The notes below the pieces were generated by a model. That model was given only the letters and a program-made list of their open reading frames with translations. It was not told the DNA's origin and ran no database searches. Made by a program: the position numbers and the translations under genes. From positions 1-19,084 of the forward strand of contig DEQR01000070.1 in the NCBI GenBank assembly GCA_002360535.1: a stretch of 19,084 nt of DNA, read 5' to 3'. The stretch's first letter is position 1. Each line of letters opens with the position of its first letter. This stretch comes from Thiobacillus sp. UBA3361 (GTDB lineage Bacteria > Pseudomonadota > Gammaproteobacteria > Burkholderiales > Thiobacillaceae). Of this stretch, positions 7,978 to 13,840 are shown one piece after another.

Positions 7978-7985
7978 TTGCAAAC

Positions 7986-8013
7986 TTGACAATCATTCTC
8001 ATTAACATATGAT
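7986..8013 (+). promoter_or_regulatory. Consensus promoter of bfd
   Basis: TTGACA (7986-7991, perfect -35) and TATGAT (8008-8013) are spaced by 16 bp. The Fur box at 7988-8006 lies across the -35 and spacer. Transcription would start near 8020, giving a leader of about 24 nt with GAGGGG (8033-8038) before the bfd ATG. Confidence 0.8.
7988..8006 (-). promoter_or_regulatory. Fur box at bfd promoter
   Basis: On the minus strand GTTAATGAGAATGATTGTC matches the Fur consensus GATAATGATAATCATTATC at 15 of 19 positions by hand. Fur repression of bfd is well known in other Proteobacteria: low iron raises Bfd, which releases iron from bacterioferritin. Confidence 0.8.
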
Positions 8014-8043
8014 GGTGGCCATACACCTATTTGAGGGGCCGAT

Positions 8044-8244
8044 ATGTACGTCTGTGTCTGCCAAGCCGTGACCGAGCGCCAGGTGCGCGAAGCCGCCCTG
8101 AGCGGCGCCAAGTCGGTCAAGGCCCTCAAGGAGTGCCTGGGCGTCGCCAGCGACTGTGCCAAGTGCGCCCGCTGCGCTCACAACATCCTGCGCGACTGCC
8201 AGCAGTGCGGCCAGGAAGAGGGCTCCGAGACCTGCTCGGCATGA
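8044..8244 (+). CDS. bfd: Bacterioferritin-associated ferredoxin Bfd
   Basis: This 66-residue [2Fe-2S] protein has the four cluster ligands in the Bfd pattern: C4 and C6 (MYVCVCQAVTE) and C38 and C41 (SDCAKC). Further cysteines (C31, C44, C52, C55, C64) are extra and not all are expected ligands. The domain is the BFD-like Fer2 helix-turn-helix fold. Bfd binds bacterioferritin near the haem and delivers electrons that reduce stored Fe(III) so iron can leave the core. The gene has its own Fur-controlled promoter and lies just upstream of bfr, so iron starvation would raise the release factor independently of the store. Confidence 0.93.
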   Translation: MYVCVCQAVTERQVREAALSGAKSVKALKECLGVASDCAKCARCAHNILRDCQQCGQEEGSETCSA

Positions 8245-8247
8245 TGC

Positions 8248-8275
8248 CCGGCGTTGGTTCCGCGACGCCGGCTTT
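8248..8275 (+). terminator. Possible weak terminator or hairpin after bfd
   Basis: CCGGCGT (8248-8254) pairs perfectly with ACGCCGG (8265-8271) around a 10-nt loop, followed by only CTTT before Cs. The poor T-tract makes this at best a weak terminator between bfd and bfr. Confidence 0.3.
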
Positions 8276-8285
8276 CCCCGACGTC

Positions 8286-8291
8286 TATAAT
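8286..8291 (+). promoter_or_regulatory. TATAAT -10 box upstream of bfr
   Basis: A perfect TATAAT sits 136 bp before the bfr start. I see no matching -35 element at 16-18 bp and no Fur box. This suggests bfr can be transcribed separately from bfd, possibly through an activator or another sigma factor. Confidence 0.4.
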
Positions 8292-8421
8292 TCCCGCGTC
8301 GAACCCTTCGACCCAGGTCCATCGGCCCAATAGCCAGCCAATTGCGCCCCGCCCACCGGGGCCTTGCCGCCACCGGCATGGACTGCCATCCCGAACCGGC
8401 GCACACCCAGGAGAGCCCATC

Positions 8422-8901
8422 ATGAAAGGCGACAAGAAGGTCATCCAACTGCTCAACAAGGCCCTGACCATCGAGCTGACGGCAGTCAATCAATATTTCT
8501 TGCATGCCCGCATGTACAAAAATTGGGGTTTCCTCGACTTGGCCAAGCACGAGTACGATGAATCCATCGAGGAGATGCACCACGCGGACAAGCTCATCGA
8601 GCGCATCCTGTTCCTGGAAGGCCTGCCCAACCTGCAGGATATGGGCAAGCTGCTCATCGGCGAAAACGTGCCGGAATGCCTGGCCTGCGACCTGAAACTG
8701 GAACAGGGCGGCCGCAGCCACTACGTGGAGGCCATCCATTATTGCGAATCCGCGAAGGACTATGTGTCGCGTGAAATCCTGGAAGGGATACTGGAGGACA
8801 CGGAGGAGCACATCGATTATCTGGAGACCCAACTGGGCCTGATCGAGCAGATGGGCGCCCAGAACTACTTGCAGTCCGCCATGGGCAAGATCGGCTCATA
8901 A
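8422..8901 (+). CDS. bfr: Bacterioferritin
   Basis: This 159-residue protein aligns with E. coli Bfr without gaps over its full length. The ATG at 8422 has AGGAGA at 8409-8414. Diiron ferroxidase ligands E18, E51, H54, E94 and H130 and the haem-binding Met52 are present. Position 127, a bridging Glu in E. coli, is Thr here (ILEDTEEHIDYLE), with E128 and E129 beside it. Bfr assembles as a 24-subunit shell in the cytoplasm, oxidises Fe(II) and stores it as a ferric mineral; Bfd, encoded just upstream, serves iron release. The T127 substitution could change the ferroxidase reaction, or E128 could compensate. The intact haem ligand keeps the Bfd-dependent release path plausible. Confidence 0.93.
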   Translation: MKGDKKVIQLLNKALTIELTAVNQYFLHARMYKNWGFLDLAKHEYDESIEEMHHADKLIERILFLEGLPNLQDMGKLLIGENVPECLACDLKLEQGGRSHYVEAIHYCESAKDYVSREILEGILEDTEEHIDYLETQLGLIEQMGAQNYLQSAMGKIGS

Positions 8902-8933
8902 CCACCGCACCAGTTGTGCGGGCGCTGACGATC

Positions 8934-8956
8934 AAGGCTGCCTCGGCAGCCTTTTT
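8934..8956 (+). terminator. Rho-independent terminator after bfr
   Basis: GGCTGC (8936-8941), loop CTCG and GCAGCC (8946-8951) are followed by TTTTT (8952-8956), with AA at 8934-8935 able to extend the stem. A second perfect 6-bp hairpin (CCGCAC 8905-8910 with GTGCGG 8916-8921) lies just before it without a T-run. Confidence 0.85.
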
Positions 8957-9392
8957 CATGTGCGGTCAGCCGCAAGCCGGGAAACGCTTGCTGATCGAAA
9001 AATTCGGAGGAGGGCGATGCGATCCGGCGCTAAAGAATGGACGTGAAGTGCCGATAACCACACAGGTATATCGACCATTGTCCAGACTCCATGTCACTCC
9101 ACAGCCCTGGTTATGGAAAAGGCCATTTCGGCGAGGATTCGAGGACCGAGATTTCCGTCCCGAATTTAACTTCCCGCCTGAATATCACTGGCTGCATTTC
9201 CGCGCAGGGCCCGCGACCGGTGAATGGCAGGGCCGACAATCAACCCGATATGGGCGCAATGAATTTGTCAGTTGGGATGAATACATATCATTTTTCGATG
9301 ACTGGGCATATTCTCGGGTTTTACCTATGGTCATTTCCCGGTAATATATTTGTACTAAGCTGCAATTCGTCGCAGCATAACCAACTAAATGG
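8957..9392. other. Intergenic AT-richer stretch, no recognised gene
   Basis: This 436-bp stretch is visibly richer in A and T than its neighbours. Two overlapping + strand frames are open across it. One ends at 9344 (about 85 aromatic-rich C-terminal residues after position 9087) and the other spans 9091-9408. Neither has a ribosome-binding site, familiar motifs or the strong GC third-position bias of the real genes here. The minus strand frame at 9185-9457 is no better. I see no convincing RNA gene; a 5-bp hairpin (GCTGC...GCAGC) lies at 9359-9376. It may be a decayed gene or acquired DNA. Confidence 0.4.
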
Positions 9393-9650
9393 ATGGAGAA
9401 GATGTTGATAGCAACCCGTATGGAACGGGCCAGGCCTGTGCCCGTGGAACAGCGCAAGAACCAGCGACTGCGCGAGCGTTTCGATGCTGCGATGGAAGTG
9501 TTGCGGCCCGTGTTGAAACATGACGGTGATCAACAGGGCGCCATGTATTTCCGTGCGCTGAGCAAGCTGCATCGGCATTTCCCGGACATGAGCCAGGGCG
9601 AACTGGAAGCCTTGGTGGTCTCGGTCACGCGGGCGCTCAACAGCCGATAG
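9393..9650 (+). CDS. Small hypothetical protein
   Basis: The frame encodes 85 residues from ATG 9393, with later ATGs at 9402 and 9420 as alternatives; none has a convincing ribosome-binding site. The product is hydrophilic and helical: RKNQRLRERFDAAMEVLRPV, then AMYFRALSKLHRHFPDM, then SQGELEALVVSVTRALNSR. It has no signal peptide, membrane segment or cysteine. I do not recognise a family. Codon use is GC-rich at third positions like neighbouring genes, and a strong terminator follows 25 bp after the stop, both of which support a real monocistronic gene. Its function is unknown. Confidence 0.6.
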   Translation: MEKMLIATRMERARPVPVEQRKNQRLRERFDAAMEVLRPVLKHDGDQQGAMYFRALSKLHRHFPDMSQGELEALVVSVTRALNSR

Positions 9651-9673
9651 CAAGGCTTCCGCGACAACAAAGT

Positions 9674-9700
9674 ACAAGGCCCGGTCAACCGGGCCTTGTT
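9674..9700 (+). terminator. Rho-independent terminator after the 9393-9650 gene
   Basis: A perfect 10-bp stem, CAAGGCCCGG (9675-9684) with CCGGGCCTTG (9689-9698), closes a TCAA loop and is followed by TTCATTT. It is nearly symmetric and could act on either strand. Confidence 0.75.
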
Positions 9701-9729
9701 CATTTCGTGCGCCCGGCACAGGCGCACTC

Positions 9730-10085
9730 TTGTCTGAAAGGGCAACGGTGACGAGCCGGCGCAAGAAGTCAGCAGAGGCCGTAGTAGCTGCCGGTAGGGG
9801 CGAAGGGCTGAACGAGCGGGAGTGTTCGAGACCAGGTCGATGTTGGACGCCAGGCGTCAGATGTCTGCAAACGCAGAGCGGGCGGGCGTAGCGCACGGTG
9901 AAGCCGGGTGCGATCCTGCCAGCGACGAAGCGGCCAACCCGCGACGGGACATGGAGAACACAGGGTCAGGGCTGCTTTGGGCGGCACTGACGAGAGAGAA
10001 CCTGCAACATGCGTGGAAACGTGTCAAAGCCAACGAAGGTGCGGCGGGCGTGGACGGACTGGACATCGACCAGACGGCCCTATCT
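9730..10085 (+). mobile_element. Group II intron remnant, truncated at both ends
   Basis: The segment AAGAAGTCAGCAGAGGCCGT around 9763-9782 resembles the RNA stretch that often precedes the reading frame of bacterial group II introns, and the start of an intron reverse transcriptase follows. Intact introns have several hundred bases of RNA domains I-III before the ORF. Here only about 100 bases separate the reverse-transcriptase frame from an unrelated terminator (9674-9700), so the 5' end is missing. Recognisable coding ends near 10080, so the remaining ~350 codons and domains V-VI are missing too. Both boundaries are estimates. The fragment cannot splice or move on its own. Confidence 0.75.
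9822..10085 (+). pseudogene. Group II intron reverse transcriptase/maturase, N-terminal fragment
   Basis: Residues encoded from about 9951 show the conserved start of group II intron proteins: LLWAALTRENLQ, HAWKRVKANEGAAGVDGL and DIDQT. The frame is open from 9822 or earlier, and the residues before 9951 (SANAERAGVAHGEAGCDPAS) also look like the variable leader of such proteins. After DIDQT at about 10077 the frame runs into unrelated sequence up to 10391. All reverse-transcriptase catalytic blocks, including the YADD motif, the maturase domain and any endonuclease domain are absent. This is a dead remnant of roughly 85 residues out of the usual 400-500. Confidence 0.85.
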
Positions 10086-10104
10086 TCCGACGCAAGACGA
10101 GTCC

Positions 10105-10344
10105 ATGCAGCCGCTCCGCCCGCAACCCGTCAGCCACGTCCGCCGTCTGCTGTGGCTGATGGCCTGTGTGGCCGTGGGTGCCGGTGTCGGAGCGGCGGGC
10201 GCGGCGTTGACCGGCGAGACGGCGTGGTTTCTGGCCATTCCCGCCGTCGTGGCCCTGGGCTGGCTGGTGCTGGCCAACCCGGCGGAATGCGAACCCGGCG
10301 GCGGTGTCCGCGGGCCGTCCGCGCCACCGCGCCGGGATACCTGA
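10105..10344 (+). CDS. Small two-helix membrane protein
   Basis: This 79-residue protein from ATG 10105 has a basic N-terminus (HVRR) and two hydrophobic helices. The first, at about 14-36, is glycine- and alanine-rich (GAGVGAAGAA). The second, at about 41-57 (WFLAIPAVVALGWLVLANPA), is followed by AEC and a Pro/Arg-rich tail. The upstream start at 10009 belongs to a shadow of the intron reverse transcriptase. Only weak purine-rich sequence (GACGAG) precedes the ATG. No function is known to me; it is probably an inner-membrane protein. It begins only about 20 bp after the intron remnant ends, so its original promoter may have been lost or replaced. Confidence 0.6.
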   Translation: MQPLRPQPVSHVRRLLWLMACVAVGAGVGAAGAALTGETAWFLAIPAVVALGWLVLANPAECEPGGGVRGPSAPPRRDT

Positions 10345-10350
10345 GGCCGT

Positions 10351-10369
10351 GGGATGCCGACGGCATCCC
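10351..10369. repeat. Short inverted repeat between convergent genes
   Basis: GGGATGCC and GGCATCCC form a perfect 8-bp stem with a 3-nt loop between the convergent ends at 10344 and 10413. There is no T-run on either side, so terminator function is doubtful. Confidence 0.4.
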
Positions 10370-10412
10370 CGGCATTACCAAAGGAATGTAATGAACGGGG
10401 GCGAATGCCGCC

Positions 10413-11108
10413 CTACCAAGGCAGTTCCACGCCGTCCTGGCGAAAGAAGCGGCCGCTCATGTCCATGCGGAATCCTTCCACCAGCCCGCGCATGCCGGTC
10501 ACGCTCTGCTCCGGCGTCAGCGGGGCCTCGTCCCAGCCGCCCATGCGCGTCTTCACCCAGCCGGGGTGCAGGATCAGCACGCCCACGCCGCGTTCCCCGT
10601 AGGCGAGGGCGAGGCCTTTCATGGCGGAGTTGAGGGCGGCTTTGCTGGTGCGGTAGTAGGTGCTGCCCGGCGCGCTGATGTCGGCGATGCTGCCCATGTG
10701 GCTGCTGACGGCCACCACCAGTCTGCGTTCGCCACGCGCCAGCCGATCGAGCAGGGCCTCGCTGACGCGCACCGCTCCCAGGGTATTGACCGCCAGGGTC
10801 GCGGCCCATTCGTCGTAGCGGATCGCCGGGTCGGGGGCGTATTTCTCCAGATAGACGCCGGCGTTGTTCACCAGCACATCCAGGGTCGGCTCGCGCAGGT
10901 CGGCGCACAGGGCGTGGACGGACTCGGCCTCGGTCACGTCCAGCCGATGCACGGTCAGCCAGGGGTACTGGCGGGCCAGGTCGTGCAGGTCGGCGGCCGC
11001 TTCGGGGTGGCGGCAGGTGGCGTACACCCGCCAGCCCTCACGGGCGTACTGGCGGCACCACTCCAGGCCGAGTCCGCGATTGGCGCCGGTCACCAGGATG
11101 CTGGGCAT
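10413..11108 (-). CDS. Short-chain dehydrogenase/reductase (SDR) family oxidoreductase
   Basis: This 231-residue classical SDR starts at ATG 11106-11108, preceded by GGAAGGAGACGAG; the open frame continues far upstream only as a shadow. The Rossmann motif TGANRGLG is at 7-14, the stabilising NNAG at 81-84, catalytic Ser in SSHMGSI (135-141), and the YxxxK pair is Y152 and K156. PGWVKTRMGG follows at the usual place. The gene ends with a GRFFRQDGVELPW tail seen in the C-factor-like SDR subgroup. The family uses NAD(P)H to reduce or oxidise small carbonyl or hydroxyl compounds in the cytoplasm; the substrate cannot be deduced. It is divergent from the DUF72 gene and appears monocistronic. Confidence 0.9.
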   Translation of the reverse strand: MPSILVTGANRGLGLEWCRQYAREGWRVYATCRHPEAAADLHDLARQYPWLTVHRLDVTEAESVHALCADLREPTLDVLVNNAGVYLEKYAPDPAIRYDEWAATLAVNTLGAVRVSEALLDRLARGERRLVVAVSSHMGSIADISAPGSTYYRTSKAALNSAMKGLALAYGERGVGVLILHPGWVKTRMGGWDEAPLTPEQSVTGMRGLVEGFRMDMSGRFFRQDGVELPW

Positions 11109-11144
11109 CTCGTCTCCTTCCGAATTCGTAGCAGGGCCGGTTTC

Positions 11145-11150
11145 TATACT
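11145..11150 (+). promoter_or_regulatory. Candidate -10 box for the DUF72 gene
   Basis: TATACT lies 31 bp before the GTG at 11181, inside the 72-bp divergent interval. No good -35 is seen. If used, transcription would start near 11157, almost at the alternative GTG 11163, which favours 11181 as the start codon. Confidence 0.3.
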
Positions 11151-11180
11151 AGACATATCGGCGTGACCCGGAATTCCTTC

Positions 11181-11894
11181 GTGCGTTTGCATATCGGCAC
11201 CTCCGGCTGGTGCTACCCCCATTGGCGCGGGCCGTTCTACCCGGCGGACCTGCCCGAATCCGCCTGGTTGGCGTATTACGGCCGCCAATTCGGCAGCGTG
11301 GAGGTGAACCGCAGCTTCTACCGCCTGCCGGGCCGGGAGAACTTCCGCGCCTGGCACGACGCCACGCCGGCGGACTTTGTGTTCGCCGTGAAGGCCAGCC
11401 GCTATATCACCCACATGAAGAAGCTCACCGACCCGTACCGGACCCTGCCGCCGCTGCTGGAGGCGGTGGCCGGCCTGGGCGGCAAGCTCGGACCGTTGCT
11501 GTTCCAGCTGCCACCCCGCTGGCGGCTGAACGCGGCACGTCTGGAGGCCTTCCTGTCCGCGTTGCCGCCGGGCGTGCGGGCGGCGTTCGAATTCCGCGAC
11601 CCGGGCTGGCATGCGGATGCGGTGCTGGACCTGCTGGCCCGGCATGGCGCCGCCTTCTGCGTGTATGACCTGGCCGGCTTCAGCAGCCCGCGGGTGGTCA
11701 CCGCCGACTTCGCCTACCTGCGCCTGCATGGCCCCGACGCCGCCTACCGCGGCTGCTACGGCAGCCGGCGGCTGGCGGACTGGGCTGCCTGGTTGCGAGA
11801 TCAGCCGCTGAAAGAGGGGTATGTCTATTTCGACAACGACCAGGCGGCCCATGCCGTACGCGATGCGTTGGAACTGCAAGCGATGCTGGCGTGA
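11181..11894 (+). CDS. DUF72 domain protein (YecE-like)
   Basis: This 237-residue protein has the DUF72 signature at its start: VRLHIGTSGWCYPHWRGPFY. Later conserved stretches are VEVNRSFYRLP, FVFAVKASRYITHMKKL, GPLLFQLPPRWR, FEFRDPGW and YVYFDNDQ. The family has a TIM-barrel fold and no proven activity, though an endonuclease-IV-like or sugar-isomerase-like ancestry has been suggested. I choose GTG 11181 because it gives the family's usual N-terminus (M-R-L-H-I-G-T-S-G); GTG 11163 would add six residues. Neither has a clear ribosome-binding site. It is divergent from the SDR gene and convergent with the amidoligase operon, whose last stop is 25 bp away. No functional link to either is visible. 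Confidence 0.88.
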   Translation: MRLHIGTSGWCYPHWRGPFYPADLPESAWLAYYGRQFGSVEVNRSFYRLPGRENFRAWHDATPADFVFAVKASRYITHMKKLTDPYRTLPPLLEAVAGLGGKLGPLLFQLPPRWRLNAARLEAFLSALPPGVRAAFEFRDPGWHADAVLDLLARHGAAFCVYDLAGFSSPRVVTADFAYLRLHGPDAAYRGCYGSRRLADWAAWLRDQPLKEGYVYFDNDQAAHAVRDALELQAMLA

Positions 11895-11918
11895 TCGGGC
11901 CGGATGACGGCGGGAGAA

Positions 11919-12617
11919 TCACTCCAGCGCGGTGAGCAACGCCCCGATCACCAGGCCGCGCAGCTGTCGCCAGGGCTCGCCGCCCCGGAACACCCAGGCC
12001 TGGTTGACCTCCAGCTCTATGCCTACATAGACCTCGGCCGGGAAGCGGCGCCGCAGCCAGGCGGTGAAGCCGTCGGACTTGCCGGTGTAGGGGTAGTTGC
12101 GGCGCACCCTCAGTTCGGGAGCCGTGACGGCCAGGGCTGCCTGCCAGCGCCGGCACAGCTCGCGTTCGCCTGGCCGGCCGGGGTCGTAGAGCAGGCCCAC
12201 GTCGGCGTTGCGCGTCTCCCCCGCCAGCACCGGCGTGAAGCTGTGGGCGGAGAGGTGTACCACCCGCGCACCGTCCGCCGTCGCCCGGGCTATCCATTCC
12301 TCCACGCGACGTCGGTAGGGCAGGTAGTAATGGTCGCGCAGCGCCCGCCGAAGCGCGGCCGGGGCTGGGCGGGTGATCTCGGAATAGAGCCGGGGGTGTC
12401 TCAGCGAGCGGTTCAGGTCGATGAGCAGGCGGCTGGTGACCGACAGGAAGAGCGGGGCGTCCAGCGCTGCAGCCAGCTGCCGAGCCAGGCCCAGGGCGCC
12501 GGGGTCATGGCCCCGGTGGCTGGCCAGCAATGCCTCGTGGCCGGCGAACAGCGCCCTGCAGGCGGGCGGAATGCGGTTGCCGCCGTGCTCGCATGTGACC
12601 AGGTGGCGGTCGGTCAT
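11919..12617 (-). CDS. N-formylglutamate amidohydrolase family protein
   Basis: This 232-residue protein is of the FGase family. The visible signature includes VTCEHGGNRIP (7-17), HRGHDPGALGLAR (34-46), SRLLIDLNRSLRHP (62-75) and VHLSAHSFTPV. The family fold is phosphorylase/aminopeptidase-like, with zinc-binding Glu and His residues; E10-H11 and the second His are good candidates. The textbook enzyme hydrolyses N-formyl-L-glutamate in histidine breakdown, but no hut genes are here. The gene is last in the operon, overlapping the GCS2 gene by 4 bp (ATGA). The context suggests hydrolysis of an amide in a glutamate-containing metabolite, which is inference. The length is slightly short of the usual HutG-type 260-270. 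Confidence 0.85.
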   Translation of the reverse strand: MTDRHLVTCEHGGNRIPPACRALFAGHEALLASHRGHDPGALGLARQLAAALDAPLFLSVTSRLLIDLNRSLRHPRLYSEITRPAPAALRRALRDHYYLPYRRRVEEWIARATADGARVVHLSAHSFTPVLAGETRNADVGLLYDPGRPGERELCRRWQAALAVTAPELRVRRNYPYTGKSDGFTAWLRRRFPAEVYVGIELEVNQAWVFRGGEPWRQLRGLVIGALLTALE

Positions 12618-13840
12618 GGGGTGAACAGCCGGCCGTCGTCCAGGCAATCGCACAACTCGCCATAGACCGCCGCCAGGCGGGGCCGGCCGGGGTGCGGTCC
12701 CGTGGCCCGCAGGATGCGCCGGGCCAGCGGCCCCCGCTCCAGGATGACTTGCAGCGGGGCGTCCCACGCACTGCCGGGCGGCGAGGCCTCGATGAGCCGT
12801 TGCCACAACTCCCCCGCCAGGCGGGGCCTGCTGTCCAGGCCCAGCAGGCGCAGGTAGTCCGGGTGGGGGATGGTCGCGGCTTCGGCGGCGCGGATGCACG
12901 TGTCCAGGATGGCGGCCAGGGCGTCGGTGGGCATGGCCTGCTGGGCCGCCAGGTCGCCATACCGTTCTTCGTACAGGGCGCGCGCCGCCGCCGTCACCGC
13001 CGCGGCGATGGCCAGGTCGGCGCGCGGGCATTCCTGGGCGTCGATGAGCCGGATCTCGAGGGCGCTGCGCTCGAAGCGGGGAATGGCGCCGCGGGCGTTG
13101 AGCCATTCGTGGCGGATGGTCCCCGCCGGGTCCAGGGGGGCGATGTCCCGGTACATGGGGGCCAGCACCCGCGTCTCGTACTCCCCGCGACCCGATGCCG
13201 TGTCGGGCACGACCCGTCCCATGCTGGCGGGCACCCGCATCTGGTGTTCCCGGTAGGCCGCCAGGCGGGCGTCCAGCCAGGACGCAGGTCCGCCGTCAAC
13301 GATGGGCGAGGCGGCGGCCAGGGCCGGCAGGATGGGCAGCAGCAGCCGCACCGCCGCGTGCAGGCGGGCGAACTCGGCGTCGCCGGCGAAGGGCAGGTTC
13401 AGATGCATGCTCTGCAGGTTGGCGAAACCGTGGGTGCGGCAGCCGAAGATGCGGTCGTAGGCGAGGTAGATGTCGGCGTTTTCGTGGGGCCACAACCGGG
13501 TTTCGCTGGCCGGGTCCATCCAGGGGTGGGCGCCGCCGGGCATGAGCCGGGCGCCCAGGGGGGCGAGGGCCGCGTTGACGGCGCGCACCTCGGCCCGGAA
13601 GTCCTCCGTCAGGGCAGCCAGGTCGGCGGTCGGGCGGAGGTTCTTGATCTCCAGCAGGTGCAGCACCAGCTCGTTGGACCAGCCCATGCCGTCCCGCGCC
13701 ACCTCGTTCACCGGCCGCCCGTTCGCATCGCGGAGCAGGGCGTCGGCGATGGGCCGCACCGCCAGGCTGTGGCGGTCCACGATCATGTATTCCAGCTCGA
13801 TGCCCCAGCCCGCGAAGGCGTGCAGGGCCGGCCCGCTCAT
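12614..13840 (-). CDS. GCS2-type carboxylate-amine ligase (glutamate-cysteine ligase family)
   Basis: This 408-residue protein belongs to the GCS2 family of glutamine-synthetase-fold ligases. GIELEYMIVD (13-22) supplies the acidic metal-binding residues E15 and E17. SNELVLHLLEIKN (55-67), GGAHPW, THGFANLQSMHLNLPF and ARGAIPRFERSALEIRLIDA follow in order. Family members use ATP to activate a carboxylate, typically the gamma-carboxyl of glutamate, and join it to an amine such as cysteine. The neighbours, not the sequence, point to a substrate other than plain glutathione precursors. It overlaps the ATP-grasp gene upstream by 4 bp and the FGase gene downstream by 4 bp. Orthologous YbdK-type proteins are about 370 residues, so this one is slightly long. 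Confidence 0.85.
   Translation of the reverse strand: MSGPALHAFAGWGIELEYMIVDRHSLAVRPIADALLRDANGRPVNEVARDGMGWSNELVLHLLEIKNLRPTADLAALTEDFRAEVRAVNAALAPLGARLMPGGAHPWMDPASETRLWPHENADIYLAYDRIFGCRTHGFANLQSMHLNLPFAGDAEFARLHAAVRLLLPILPALAAASPIVDGGPASWLDARLAAYREHQMRVPASMGRVVPDTASGRGEYETRVLAPMYRDIAPLDPAGTIRHEWLNARGAIPRFERSALEIRLIDAQECPRADLAIAAAVTAAARALYEERYGDLAAQQAMPTDALAAILDTCIRAAEAATIPHPDYLRLLGLDSRPRLAGELWQRLIEASPPGSAWDAPLQVILERGPLARRILRATGPHPGRPRLAAVYGELCDCLDDGRLFTP

Noticed and set aside
10351..10369. Hairpin as a bidirectional terminator between convergent genes
   Set aside because: The 8-bp stem is good, but neither strand has a T-run after it, so it is listed only as an inverted repeat.
10086..10391. 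Apparent fusion of the intron reverse transcriptase with about 100 more residues
   Set aside because: After the DIDQT motif the residues are Pro/Arg-rich with no reverse-transcriptase features, and a different frame encodes a plausible membrane protein here.
10566..11162. Upstream extension of the DUF72 frame on the + strand
   Set aside because: It lies opposite the SDR gene and shows no DUF72 or other motif; the family N-terminus begins at 11181.
11109..11879. Upstream extension of the SDR frame on the minus strand
   Set aside because: The Rossmann motif starts a few residues after the ATG at 11108, which has a GGAGA ribosome-binding site; the rest shadows the DUF72 gene.
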